DNA of 64,000 nucleotides from assembly GCA_021234155.1 (NCBI GenBank), contig JAJEKV010000097.1:3835370-3899369 (forward strand), given 5' to 3'. The translations under genes were made by a program, and so were the position numbers. Within the stretch, counting starts at the first letter, position 1; each line of letters starts with the position of its first letter. This document shows, one piece after another, positions 20,937 through 34,016 of this stretch. The stretch comes from Isoetes taiwanensis. Taxonomy: Eukaryota; Streptophyta; Lycopodiopsida; Isoetales; Isoetaceae. The notes under the pieces are model-generated. The model worked only from the letters and a program-made list of their open reading frames with translations. It ran no database searches and was not told the origin of the DNA.

Positions 20937-23900
20937 CGATTTTTCAAACCCCATAACTTGAGCTACAGAGCTCCAAATCGCCTGAAATTTGTTGCAATAG
21001 GACCGTTAGACAGCCTAGAATCCATTTATGACCTCAAATTAGGCTAGCAATGTCAAACCCCAGCTCAAAATGACCAAAATTGCTTAAACCCTTGAATTGT
21101 TTTTCCAAACTGTGGTTTGTTCGTAAATAGAAGCATACCCCATTAGTACCTCACAAATATTGCTCTCGGCTCAAAGCTGATGCCTTACTCCAAGGTAGAG
21201 GTGCCCAAGAACACCCCTTTGTTATAGTCATCTAAACCTCAGCATAGAAACCGAAGTCCAACTGTTGGTACATCACCTCTGCTCATGCCAAAAGCATAAA
21301 CATTGACCTAATTTTGTGTCCTTCTAATAGAGTTTGACCTATACAGCCGCCACATTCACACTCCCTATTGCCAGGATACCTAGAAAGGAGCTAGAGTCTA
21401 GAGCTGCCCAAGCCACTCCGTGTGTAGAGACTGGACTCCCCCAAACCAACTTTGATAGGACCTTAGAGTATGCCTCAAACATCATGGAGGTTTGCAAAAC
21501 AACCCTCACGTCATACCATACCACACATCCTAATGTCCATAGACTTGGAGATTATAGACATGTCTCCAGTAATGCTGCTCGAGCCATCTTGCTTGCTTAT
21601 AGAGCCTAAAATGTTGTAGGAGAGCCCTTCAAGTGGACCCTTAGACTCTAGAATATACGAGCGTTGCTTTCGAGGTACAGGGCCAGAGCCACAGAAGAGC
21701 TAGAGGCGCAACTTCTTGAAGACATCAAGGTCCCAGCCAATGTACAGACAGATAAGGAGAGGAGACCGAAAAGGCAGACCCAAGAGAGGGAAGCACAACG
21801 ACAAACACCTCAAACGACAAACGAGTAGAACAGGACACCACCGGCCTATCATCAATCTTCATCAAATGGGAAGAATATTCGGTAACCAACGGCATCAAGA
21901 ATCTTCTAGATGTCAACCTCCCGGCTACCACGTCCACGAGCTCACATCAGAAAGAGGATCTCGACGCCTTCACCATTTCGGCGCATTATGAGTTTCAAAT
22001 GGAAGAATGCAAGGCAGCAAAATACAGGTGCAGGAAGACGTTAGACAGCAATGCCACATTAGCATCACGAGCTAGGGCCAGAGGGCATAATCTTCCGTCG
22101 AGGAGAGAAGTCATGGCGACACAGGAGCGTATAGAAACCGGAGGGAAGACAACCACGACCTTGCAACCGGCAGCTCAAGCGAATGTCATGCAACGTCAAC
22201 AAAAGGAGCAACCAAGCTAGGCAACCACAAAGCACCTAAGGCTAACCAGACGAGCTTCCAAAATCCCTTGCACCAAATAGAGAACTTTCATCGGTTCCAA
22301 AAGGTAGGAGACCATGAGGGGGAGGAGACGCATATCAGGGAACATCTCCGACTTGAAGGCCTATATCAGCATTAGGGGCAAGATCAAGGAGGAGAATATT
22401 CTGCTCAAACAAGAATTCCGGACCCAGAAACACCTAGAAAGCAAGGAAGGACGACTTTACTACGCCCCAAGGAGTGCGAGACTTCGAATGGATAGGATCC
22501 AAGGGGCGGAGGAGACGACCTAGCCAAAGCCAGGTACAAATCACGCAAAGGCAACCAGAAGAAGCTAGGGTAGGTGCAATGGAGATGACCACACTTCCAA
22601 GCACAGGAGAGGCACCTCGGAATGAAGCAAAGCCCAATCAACAGGGGCGCACTCAGAAATTCAACCTACGGAGGAATGACAATGCCTGCCTATCGACCAC
22701 GATCTCAGAGCTTCGAAGACATTCAAGAATGCCCGACCGCAAATGCCGTGTGATCAACCGAGCAATGGCACTCGCACATCGGGCAACCTTGCAACGACAC
22801 CGGCATATAGGGACGTTGAGCGGTCACCATTCCTTACGGCAGACATGCACATTAAGGAGGACCATCTTTTCAAGGGACCACATCGACGAACACTCTTCGC
22901 AACTTGGGGTGACGAGCTCCGGATCGACATGAAGCTCAACAATAATAGCAAAGATCTCAAGGAATCCCGAGCCAACCGTAACGAAGAGGACGCAGCAAAA
23001 ACCGGAAGGATCAAATGCGATAGGAGGAGGGGAAACCCTAAAGGAGTATAAACATTTAAGTAGATCTTGTTTTAGAAAAGTGGATGAATTAAAATCCCAA
23101 TGTAAATGCGTATATGTCTATTGTATATCTCGTGTGTTCACATATATAGTGGAGAAACACGAGTTTAGAGCCATGTCTACGGATTTAGCGCTTAGAATCA
23201 GGAAGCTCCTTCACTTCGACTACCAAAGGAGGAAGCAAGGAAGCACAACTATAGCCCAAGATCAAAATGGAAGAGCAAGTACGAAGGAGGAACGACCCGA
23301 CATCAACGAGCCAACTAAGAAGGCAACATCTCGACAACCATAATTCCACCTTGTGGTAATATAGGGTGATGCGCTATGACACGTGTATTAGATGGAGATG
23401 CACTTACGAAAGGCACTGCGACGAGGAGATATGCCTTCAACAACTAGGTGATGGCTTCGTCAGGTACTTCTACCAGTAATTAGAAGAGAAGAAGCCGATC
23501 ATATCTCCGACATCTGGCACGTCAAACGCTCAAGATAGAAGCATTCGACACCTGAACGACAAGAGTATATCTAAGGCAGGTACGTCTTCAACTCAAGGGT
23601 CAAGCCGCTAGATATAAGGATCCATCATCCCGACAATATAGCCGCCAGGGAGGAGAGCCATGAAGCTTTACTTGACGAGAGAGACCGATATGTATAGAGG
23701 GACAAAGGTCGAACCGAAAGTCGGAGAAGTGCTAGCAATCGACTTCTTCCATGACCTCCCTAGAGGCAACAGGAGGATCAAAACTGACGGGCACAATCAA
23801 AACCACCGGAGGGTACCTCAAGACAAGAAGACGGCATAGCACTGATTAACGTGACAACGTTTAAGCCAGGTGATCGAGGGGATCAGCAAGGAAGATTGGA

Positions 23901-26900
23901 AGCTCGATGGAGAACCAACTAGGTGAGGCAAGGCGAGGCGAAATGATGACTTGCACGCGGACTTGCATGCAACTTGGTGAACCCAAGGATCGACGATTCA
24001 AAGAACAAGCTGCAGAAGAAAACAACTCCGCAGGAGTATAGCCAAAGGAAGCGCCAAGACAAACCTCAAGAGACGCCTCAAATAGCTTCAAGTATCATGA
24101 AGGGGGAACAATTACAGCCCGAGAACGTAATCGAGGCGTAACCGAAATGTCGAAGCATCAACGACCAGCACACCTTTAGTTAGAATGTGATGCAAAGCGT
24201 GTTGTGCCATAGCCGACAAACATCGGAGGGCCCAAGTATATCAACAAGTTACCCCAGAGTACGAGCTGACGTACAAATAGGAGGATATAGATCGTCAACA
24301 CCATGGCACCGGGAGGAACACCGATGACATTTCCAAGGAGTAGGTGTGCAAGGTGTAGCCCCCTTCTGGTTGTTAGTTTGGATGTGTTCTTGTGCCTGCT
24401 GTGGTTCCTCCTGCCCTCCCTTACACCTCAGTAGAGCATGCTAGCTATTTTTGGGTTCTCGTATGACTCCACCCACCACATCGAACGGAGGCACAAGGGG
24501 GACTTAATAGCTCTATTAGTAATTGTAATTATGTAAGCTATATGCTTTGCATGTATAGTTCCCTTGTTATTTCTTCCCTCCCATAGCGTAACAAATCAAA
24601 CGAAGAGATGTCAGGCAATTTGCAGGGGTGAAGCAATCAACATCTTCAACACTCTTCGGGCAACGCGATAACGACAAGAGGACTCGATGTATGAGACGTC
24701 GATGGAGTCGAGGAAACAATATCGGATATAGAGTCGTCCTTTAGCTGCCAAGACAAAGAGTTCAAGATGAAGGATCTTTTTCAACGGTGCCACCTTCAGG
24801 CTTTTGAAAAGCGGCATGGAAAATTTCAAGTGACCAACTACACCATCAATGACCAGCAAGGAGAGGCTTCTAAATGAACAAAGTCAACCTCTACATCAAG
24901 AGGAGCCACCGTCAAGGAGACCGAAGTATCGAGCGACTCGGAAGAACGTACCTTGCTACTTCAAGCAGGCAACGAGTGGATGAGCTTTTAGCAAGCTCAG
25001 GAATCTAAGGCCATGGGGCCTAGTAGGTTAAATGTACGGACGGCAACATCCATATTGGTATTAGAAGGCATTGCCGGATATTCTCGCTGAAAGGATTGCC
25101 CCAATATTGAGCTAAGCGTCAAGGATTGGGAAGGAAACGCCTAGGAGTGGCTAAAATTATACACGATTGTTAACAGACATCCAACGTATTGAAATCACTT
25201 GGTGAGATTGATCACCAATCATTACTAGGATAATTGTTGACCATGTATAAATCTAGTACCTCCAAAAGAATAATCCAACCGAAAGAAAAGAAGTAATCTA
25301 ACAAGTCCGGCCAACTTGTTACGATGACATCAATTCGATTGGTAGGAATATTCCAAGAGTTTAAATAACTAAGAAAGGGGGAATCTATAGAATATAAAAG
25401 AATAGTACATGTAAGGTACATCTAAAATAAGAATTATGGTAATCAAATAGTCTTTTGAGACAAAAGGAATTGTCATAATGGCAAAACCTTGTGGTTTGGA
25501 ACCGTTCTAACTAAGTGGGTAACCCGTAACTATATTGAAACAAATGATAACATAATATATGCATCCATCTTAGATGGTTATATATGTTAGCTAAGGCTAG
25601 TAAAGTAATGCGCTAAGTAAGAAGCGTATAACCTCTTAAGGGGAGAGAATAGATATGACGTTGTGTACAACATCGTTGAAGGGGTGCAGGACCATTTTCT
25701 TTTCGAAGGAAGTGGGAGGGCTCAATCTTATGATTGAACGTCGAATTGACCGACCCGTAGAATAGAGTTCACTCCGGCAATGGCCGAAGCGAATAGAGCG
25801 TAAGATAGATAGATACCTTAGTGCTCAGGAAGCCTTTAACGTGCGAGACTGACGTAGTAGCTAACTACACCAATGAAGTGGAACAAAACTATGGGAGCAA
25901 TGCAACGACCAAGTCATCTCCAAAATTACTCGACGCCGGCTCAATGGGGGGATGCGTTCTAGCCTTAGGTAAGGTGTGCGCATGCATTATAAGCTTTAAT
26001 GTGTCTTATAGATAAGTTAAATATAGATCCTAATAACTGGATAGAAATTGTTGTACGTATATGTATCATAGGAAAATAAGTTAAATAACAAATGGTAATG
26101 TGAGGTAGCATGTTAATTAATCCTTCGCAAGGATGCAATTCCTTCCAAGGATAGCTATATGACCTCAGGTCCTTATAAATATAAATAGAAAATAGAATTC
26201 AGATATACTTAAGTGCATCTTAGGGATATACTCCCAAGGGTAATGCAGGACCCAAGGAAGAGAATAAGAAGCACATCTAATTCTTGTGTATGATAATTAA
26301 AAACCTTGTCTATGTAACAATAGGTCTAAATCAGGGTTATTGTTTAAATAATCGCGACCTAAAAGTCGTTAAATATTGTAAGGCTTAGAGTAAATATAAT
26401 TGTACTATCGGAAGTAATGTATCCGAAACTATGATAATGTTAATTGATAACTATTACGTTAAGGTAATTATGTTAATCACATGCATTAAAGGGAGCCAGC
26501 AAAAATCGGCTCAGGCATGTCGATTTGTGTTTAGATTAATTTCATGTGTAGTTAAGTATAATCTACGCATGCAACCTATGAGGTAAGGGTTGCATGCGTT
26601 GCTACCGATGATGAGATTACTACGGTGATCTCTAGGGCGTGGTGTAATGTCAATGTAGGCATGACCGCGTTTCCCTTGGATGAGTGGAAGGTAGATTAGA
26701 AAGTCTACTTCTGTTCCACGGAGGTAGACGACCTCGAGAGAAAGGAGGTCATTCAGGAATGCATTGATAGGAAAAGCACCTCTAGCCCCATATATGCTTT
26801 GATAGGAGGAATCTGGCCTTCACGCCCATATACGGGAAGGACCTATCCTCCACGCTGGGCAACTAGGGTGTAGGCATGAGCGGCATATAGGCATATAGGC

Positions 26901-27082
26901 GCTGTCTCCACGGCCATAATGGAAGATTCACCCTCTTCCTACGCCGGGAGATTAGCCATGCATCCATGTAGATAGGTGGGGTGGTCACCATATAACCAAA
27001 ATTTTATTAATAATTAAAATGGTTCTAACGTAGTGACGACCTGCGGGCCAATAGAGCGCTCCGGAGGGCGAGGAGGTCGAGC
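20937..27082 (+). other. Interior of the LTR element, no recognisable proteins
   Basis: Only short frames occur (for example 21334-21609, 21716-21991 and 22474-22932) and none shows retroviral motifs. Between about 21700 and 24300 the sequence is rich in GA/GAC-type codons and could be a ruined gag-pol. From about 25200 on it is AT-rich and non-coding in appearance. ATTCAAGAATGCCCGACCG at about 22723 recurs at about 57155. Confidence 0.55.
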
Positions 27083-27610
27083 TACGAAGACTTGCAACAC
27101 AAATTTTGTTATAATGTGTTGCAAGGGATGAAGAGTACCTTAGAAGTGTAAATTTTGTATGAAATTGATAAACTTTGATAAACTTAAATATTGTATTAAG
27201 TAAGGGCAATAATTACCTTGCGTGGATTAAGTTATGAAGTCATAAGTTAATTGGATAATAAAATAGTACAGTAATGTCTTAAACATTACCTTAGAGTAAT
27301 TATAATAATTAAGATAGTAAGTGTGTAATTATAGATATTGTAAAATTAATACAGGATTTTAAGGTGCGAAGACTTGCAACACAAATTTTGTTGGAATGTG
27401 TTGCAAGGAATGAAGAATACCTTAAATAATAATTGTATATGAAAGTGTTAAATTGTGATAAACTAAATGTTGTGATAACAGAAACTAATAAGTACCTTGT
27501 TTTAATAGAAGTTACGATTTGACAAGTTATTTGATAATGTAATGGCGTAATAATGATTTAAAAATATTACCTTAAGATAATCTTAATAAATGTGTAAGTA
27601 TAATAGTAAT
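27083..27610 (+). repeat. Diverged tandem duplication of about 280 bp with small hairpins
   Basis: Two copies begin GAAGACTTGCAACACAAATT at about 27085 and 27367. Each start folds back, CTTGCAACACA pairing with TGTGTTGCAAG. Similarity continues through GATAAACT and ATTACCTTA blocks. Confidence 0.75.
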
Positions 27611-27690
27611 AAATTGTATGCATCAAGTTGGTTGCAGGACAGGAAGAGCCCAAGGTGGGGAGACTCCTGATGCTGCGGACATCATCAATT

Positions 27691-27704
27691 CAAGGTGGGG
27701 AGAA
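27691..27704 (+). promoter_or_regulatory. Polypurine tract before the 3' LTR
   Basis: CAAGGTGGGGAGAA immediately precedes the TGTGACG start of the 3' LTR, as expected for plus-strand priming. Confidence 0.8.
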
Positions 27705-29260
27705 TGTGACGTTCCAGCATAACATACGGTATGAATACGTATATTATACTGACACGTCACTAGTACATGTCGACTCAGACGACATGTACACGGCGACCGT
27801 AAAGGGTAGTACCCTAGGGTACGACCTTGTGAACCATTATATTGCACATGTTAAAGCAACATGTGAATATAATCCCTTTTTGCCACGTGGCAATGACCCA
27901 TTGACCAAAAGGAACCAGCCCTAAATTCGTGGGGATAAAGGGGCATAAACCCTAAAAGGGAAACCCTTTCAGTTCTCAGCCCCTGAGTCTCGGATTGGAG
28001 CAGCAGAGGATGCATTTCCGCCTGAACGGGAGCATAGAAGTCGGATCTCCCAGGTTGCAGCTCGATCCAAGATCAGCAGACCCGAGATCAGCAGCATGGA
28101 CGCTTTCAGAGGAGTGGGAGCCAGCCAAGATGCAGGTGGGTGGTTGATTCAATAGGCGAAGTTATCAGGCCTCTTTCAAGATGGGTTTAGCATCCATTCT
28201 TAGCTATAGGCTGACCCCTACGACCCTAAGAATGATAGACACTAACAAAGGAACCTAACCATGTATGATTAGGTAGATTAGAATAGATGTATTCTATTAT
28301 TTTCAGTTCTGTTGTGATGATGTTTTGACATTCTATGCGCCACTCTTGTGTATTGGGAAGGGGGGTAGAGACCCAGAGCTCAAGTAGTTGTATGATCCTA
28401 GTTTTAGCCCATTAATTCCCAATTAATGCGGCCTGTGCATAAGAGCCCTTTGGGCAGTGGGTGGCGAGCTAGACCGGTGACAAGGGAGAGCTTGTCTAAT
28501 CACGGTTGATCCGGCTGGCGTAGCGGCGACGCGGCGGGAACGCCGTGAGCTAGGCCTAATATCCCCGGCGCTGCGTGAGGCCGGGTATGGGCTCGACACT
28601 CGTGGGGTGATCGCCACCTTCCGTGAGTTGAAGTCGAATCTGAGCGGTGGCTCTCTAGCTTCGCTGTGATTGGCATGAACCTCCTGGAGGGGAGTGATCT
28701 CCTCCTGCCTCATCGGACCGGGGAGATGCAACCCAGTAGTAGTAGCCCCTCTGGCTATTCACCCGGCAGGCTACGGTCAGGCTCCAATACTTTTCAGCCT
28801 ATCTGCAAAGTATGCACAGGAGGGGCGGATGGAGTGGACTACCCAACGACCATGTTCCTATGCCGGTAAAATCCATTTGCCATGAATTCTGTCTGCATTG
28901 CTATCTGGAGACCCCAAGCCGTCAGTCTTTCCCCATGAGTCTGAGCCTGGGTAGGATTTCCCCATGTTATGTTGATGTACTGATGTGTTGTTGCAGCTAC
29001 TGTGATATGGTGGACCACCCTTCCGGGTGGGTATGTTATTGTTGATTGATGTCATGTGCTCATGTTTTGTTTACGCTTCGCGCCTAGGTCGATCCGAGGG
29101 AGACGGATGAATGACACGTCCATTCTTCCCGTCGGGTTCTTAGCCACCATCAAGGGCCCGATGTTAGGTGGGCGGCCTCATGTCGGAGCGGAATCTTTGG
29201 TTTGAGGATGATCTCCGGTTTGTATACGATCGGGCATCGTTATATGAGCCGGGGCCGTCC
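27705..29260 (+). repeat. 3' LTR (about 1,556 bp)
   Basis: Begins TGTGACGTTCC and parallels the 5' LTR to GGGGCCGTC at about 29258. The terminal CA is blurred where LINE B sequence resumes. Confidence 0.9.
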
Positions 29261-31065
29261 ACGCCGCTTTTGTTTACGATTGTGGCGGAGGCAATCGCCT
29301 TGTTTTTGGCTGCGGTGGAGGAGGGGTGGTGGATGGGCTTGGATGCGGGATGGTAGCCGCCAGATTATTAACCGGTTCGCCGATGACACTTTCCTCTTCT
29401 TGGTGGCGTAAGAGAGGAATTTGCGGAATGTGAAAAGTTTGCTATATTCTTTCTCCTTGGCCTCGGGCATTCTTCCGAATTGGGGTAAATGCTCCATATT
29501 ATGGGCCCAATTCGACTCCGCCTCCCTCTTGTTTGGCTCTATTCCCTTGGAAGGTGCTTCTGTAATGTGTGTACTAAGTCATTTGGGTATTCCCTTTGGA
29601 GGGATGTTTCCATGGGGAGGGTGTGGGATGAGATTTTGCAGGGGTTGCGTAAACACCTCAATTGGTGGAAGGGTAGCAAGTTGTCCATGGCGGGTAGGAT
29701 CACATTGCCAAGTCGAGACTTTGTAGCACTCATGTGTATACAAACATCTGCGATGTTAGCTCCCGGGTAAGATACATGCTTTGGATAAGATTGTTCAAAA
29801 TTTTGTGTGGGGGATGATGAAGGGGCGGTTGTTAAAGTGGCTTGGTGGAAGTGTCTCCCCCCCGTGGAGGATGGGGGCTTGGCCATTCGGATTTGGCACT
29901 GCATAGTAAGGTGTTGGTCTCCAAGTTTATTTGGAGCATTCTGCAGGATGGAGCATCTTCTCCTGGTGCGGCGTTGTTGTTGCAGTCTCTTCGCCATTGT
30001 GTGGCGTTTGGGAAGCCGTCTGTGCATGTGGAGTTGCCCCGGCACTTTGTTGTATGGTCTCCGCCTTTCCCACATGCATCCCCTTTTCTCCGCGGGGGTG
30101 TTGCGGGCTTGGGATCATGTGCTTGTGCTATTCCAGCTAGATTATGCCTCGATTTATCACCACTCTTCTCCTTTCTTGTGGGTTCCTCTACCCCTAGCAC
30201 TTGCCCTTGGTCGCCACCGTGCATGCTCGGACGCAGTCCGTTGGAGGCGGGTCTCTTGTGCTCACCTTGGAGGATTGGTATTGGGGTGACCACCGGTAGC
30301 TTTGTGGGAGTTCTTCGAGCTTCGCTTTTCGCTGAGGGGGTGGACCGCTATCACGGGAACAAGTGGCGGGGAGTATTCCGCTACACATACCTATAGTCCC
30401 TCAGGATGATGTGGTGGTGCAGGTTTGGAAGGTTCATCCGGATGTTGTATCTTCTTGTTTTGTGCGGTCTTGTTACGTGGTCTTGGCTATTCATGATACA
30501 CCGCCCCCTTTTAGGCAAGTGGTCTCTGCAGCTTCCCGGTTCTCAATGGCTTCGGTTTGGGCGTGGACATGGAGCTCACTTCCCCACCGAAGGTTAGGTG
30601 CTTCGTGGTAGGTGGTGCACCGCCAGTATCGAGGTGAATGCCCTTGTGAGTCGGTTTAGGCGGGTGTGAGCCCTCTCTTTGTTGTGGCCTTCATTGTGAG
30701 ACCGTGGAGCATTGTGCGGTTTTATGCCCTCACTTGCGGGCTGCCCGGGATTGGGTTAGGGCTCATTTCGTGAGATTGACTAGCCGCCAGCTTGCTTGCT
30801 TCATGTGTATCCTGGTGCTTGGCCGCTCTTGCGGCAGCAAGCCTTGCATCTGTGCGTGGCTTGGTTGGTGTGGCTGATTTGGAAGCGGCGGCGGTTGTGG
30901 ATCTTTCAAGGGATTCAGCAGCCTACAACCTCTCTGATTCCTCGACCCATGTGCAAGCTATTTCAAAGGTTTCAAGTGTTCCCGGGATTAGTAGAGTGGA
31001 AGTTTGCCATTTGGCGGGACTTCTTGGGTGTTGTAGATGGTGATGGTCGGTTTGTACAGCAGTAG
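29261..31065 (+). pseudogene. LINE B, 3' part: remainder of reverse transcriptase and zf-RVT region
   Basis: Continuation of the RT cut at 18014. In shifting frames the pieces include PLLFTIVAEAIALF, NRFADDTFLFLV (catalytic ADD at about 29378-29390), WWKGSKLSMAGRI, the AMLAPG region, KVAWWKC and finally WLIWKRRR at about 30864, which parallels the C-terminus of LINE A ORF2. A zf-RVT-like cysteine cluster is readable near 30660-30750 only by changing frame. There are many frameshifts, no poly(A) and no clear 3' boundary. This is the oldest-looking LINE in the window. Confidence 0.8.
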
Positions 31066-31549
31066 AGTTGCAGTTTTTCTGTGAGTTTGTTGTGGAGTGC
31101 AGGGTTTCCCCTAAGGAAAACTTATAAGAGGGTAAGTATAGAACACTAGGCGAATTCCATAGATTAGAGGTTAGCAAAGGTGGCGAATGTTTTCTTTTAT
31201 GGAAGTTATTCTGTAGCACGTAAGGCGAATTACTTACCAAGGACATAAGAGCAGAGATGATATTTTTATTACTAGTCCAACGAAAATACACTTCATATAT
31301 AGCATGCAGTTCTAGCTTAAAACCCTTGAAAGACTAGTTCATATCACAGTTCAGACTCAGCGATAAAACCAAATGAATCACAAATGCATTGATCAACTAA
31401 AGTTATATCAATAAATATATTTCAACTTCTAAGTACAAGGGCCATCTTCTCACATCGAGATCATGCCAAAGTTTAGAGTAGAACAATCAAGTGTTGAACG
31501 TATTACAAGAGAACTGTATTACAGCAGTATTCTTCTACTTCTTATTTCT
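31066..31549. other. Spacer, no gene recognised
   Basis: Sequence between the end of LINE B similarity and the first exon-like block of the next region. Nothing supported. Confidence 0.45.
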
Positions 31550-33945
31550 TGAAGTTGACGAGAGCCAAATGGAACATCTTCTTGAAGCCAACCACCAAAT
31601 GCCATGTGCTTGACTGCGAAAATCACTCTCTTAAAAAATAATGTAAATCAGTGTTTAATAATATGTAAAACCTTTGTATCCTTATGCAAGCAATTTTACC
31701 CTTATTGCATATAGTTCTGTCGGATCAGCATGTAACAACAATAGTTTAACTTGTAGAGATTTATCCTTTGCATGCAATCTTCATAAACAAAGCAGATCAT
31801 AAAGGCAGCTCACAATGTTATTTGAGAGCATCCAAGAAAAACATTTTCAAAAGTAACGATACATTTAAACCCTAATCCATATCCTTATTGCTGATCATAA
31901 GAGTACTTAGCACCATTGGTCAGATAATGTTGGTCTAGAAGCATAGTTCATGCCTTTCATGTATAGCCCATTTAAGCCTGGACAACACTGCAATATAAAT
32001 ACAATCATACGAGTCCTTGTTACTACTCTTTACTTTAAAGCTGGAATAAATTGAGAAGAACATGTGTTGAACAATCAAAATTCCCTAAGCCTTCTAGAAA
32101 TGATAAGAATTCTAGAAAGAAATGAGTGCTGTTAATTGGCTCCAAATAATACCTGCATTAATTCATGTTAGCATAGATATACTCTAAAAACATTCTATCC
32201 ATCTTCAATTCAGCAAATTAAATTAATGATGCAGATCTTCGATTAAGCTGGCCTAGCTTTGGCCTAGAAAAATAAAACATTTCAATTAGATCCTGGCTTT
32301 ATCCTGGTGGAATGGGCAATGTTACAATGGCTCTAGCATTTCACAATTCCCAGATTATACACTATACTACAAAACAAAGACCTAAACGGCCAGCTCTGTA
32401 TGAAAATTAAGAACAGAAGTTTTGCTGGAGGGAGTCAGTTCGGAATGAATGTCAATTTTATTCCATTCATGGTTTCTGCTGCAGAATGGTAAAGCTGGAA
32501 AAGTTATAGGTTCCTGTTACAAATAACATGTTCAAGAATCCATCCATGGTTTCTGCTACAGAATGATAAAGCTACAAAGCTATGGATTCCTGTTAAAGAT
32601 AACATGTTCAAGCATTGATTTTTACAATGATTAATAGTAAAATGTATACCCGTATGCAAGTGTTATGAAGAGTTGCCGAGATACTTCATAATAGCCCAAT
32701 ACTAAGCCCAAGACCTTTCTCTCCCAGGTATTCTATTATGTGTGTTATGTGCTGCATATCACAATTGCTTCCCACTTTCTGCAAGAGGCAAATGAAGAAT
32801 AAATGAAAATGGAAAAAAATCTTTAGAATTTAAGGCATCTATTACCTTGTCAAAGATTGAACTTACAGTTCTAAGTTTATTCTGTCGAAAATAAAACAAG
32901 AGTTCATATTGATCGTATCATTGTCCAATAATCCAACCAATGATTAATTAAATCAAACAATACCAGATTGAAGTATTTTTCAAGTCAAGATATTATTTAT
33001 TACTTCAGGTCTTTCAAATATCTTCTTCTTGAACTACATATGAATTGGATCATCATATAGAATGAGAATGAACGATTTTTTTTTTTTTTATAATCCACTA
33101 TCTACATAAAATACGTGCGGAAATGAGTTGACTATATAATGGCGTGAAAATGTATAACAAAGAAGGAGTTCAAAAATACCATGTGAAAGCCCAAAACCGC
33201 AACAAAAAGAATGCCTAAAAGCCACCATATCCAGGCCGGATAGAATAAGTAGAAAACAATCTAGGTCTTACAAACATTTGAATTTCATACCTCTGTTCAA
33301 ATTTACCGCTACAACCATATAAAGTTGCATGCTTTGTTCTAGCATCGTCCACATGAATATCATAGCAAGAGGAGTAAAAGACATCTCCTATGTTCCTTTG
33401 ATAGAAACTTTGTGTGCCAATTGGAACTGGAAAACAACATGCAAAGCTTTAAAAGAAATAACTTATCTTAAGGCTAATACTATGCTACTACTTCAAAACG
33501 TTACCTCATGTATATGATTTAGCAATATTTCATAACGGAAAAAAAAGCTCCTCGTGGCGATAAAACAATTTCGATACTATGCTCTAACATGCACTTTGAA
33601 AAATAGAAGTCCGGCATTTCTTGAGTAATTGGCGGCTAAGAAGAAGGGGTCATATGAAGAAAGTAGGAAGTTGTAGACGGAGCATACAATAAGCGTAGAG
33701 GCTAAGAGGGGATCGGATAATGGCAGACAAGAAACGTCGTTCAACTCAAAAGCTAAATCAAAGGCGGCAACCTTTGCAGTCAAAGAAGGTGCAAAGTTAT
33801 CACAACCAGAAGTAACCGAGCCACTAATAGGATCCCTTGTTCCAGATACACCTGAAGCAGTATGCCTTTTAGTCTTTTCCTCTTGGATGTTCTTTTCATA
33901 TTTCCTTTCCTTTGAACGGCAAGAAAGAAGCTTACTTAAAGCCAT
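31549..33945 (-). pseudogene. Exon-like pieces of an unidentified minus-strand gene, probably broken
   Basis: I do not recognise the protein. Pieces, in minus-strand order: an ATG frame of 122 codons (33945-33577, MALSKLLSC...); a block bounded by AG and GT at 33426-33291, readable as IGTQSFYQRNIGDVFYSSCY then HATLYGCSGKFEQ; a membrane-segment block near 33255-33180 (FYPAWIWWLLGILFVAVLGF); a block near 32745-32650 (WERKVLGLVLGYYEVSRQLF); and a last block near 31620-31549 (HMAFGGWLQEDVPFGSRQ), ending in a stop. Splice phases do not all join, so this is either a decayed gene or two unrelated ones. A 77-bp tandem duplication (32462-32615) lies between pieces. Confidence 0.4.
32462..32615. repeat. 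77-bp tandem duplication
   Basis: Units starting TCCATTCATGGTTTCTGCT (32462) and TCCATCCATGGTTTCTGCT (32539) both run to AACATGTTCAAG. Confidence 0.8.
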
Positions 33946-34016
33946 AACGATTTGTCTTTATAAAGCTCTTATGCAGCGGTGGCTATTGGAGGTAAGAGGC
34001 GAATCAACCATGAATA

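Larger units (their letters stand above)
18015..29260 (+). mobile_element. 11.2-kb LTR retroelement without recognisable pol (LARD-like), nested in LINE B
   Basis: Two long terminal repeats (18015-19574 and 27705 to about 29260), a primer binding site after the left LTR and a polypurine tract before the right LTR fix orientation as +. The 8.1-kb interior shows no protease, reverse transcriptase, RNase H or integrase motif in any frame. It splits LINE B: the RT reading stops before position 18015 and resumes with PLLFTIVAEAI after 29260. A clean 5-bp target duplication is not visible. It is either a non-autonomous large retroelement derivative or a very decayed element. Confidence 0.85.

Noticed and set aside
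21334-22932. Candidate gag ORFs in the LTR element interior
   Set aside because: Frames are short and show no zinc knuckle, protease or RT motifs, so coding status is not supported.
29539-30293. Long minus-strand frames (up to 178 codons)
   Set aside because: Complementary to readable LINE RT on the + strand; codon-bias shadows.
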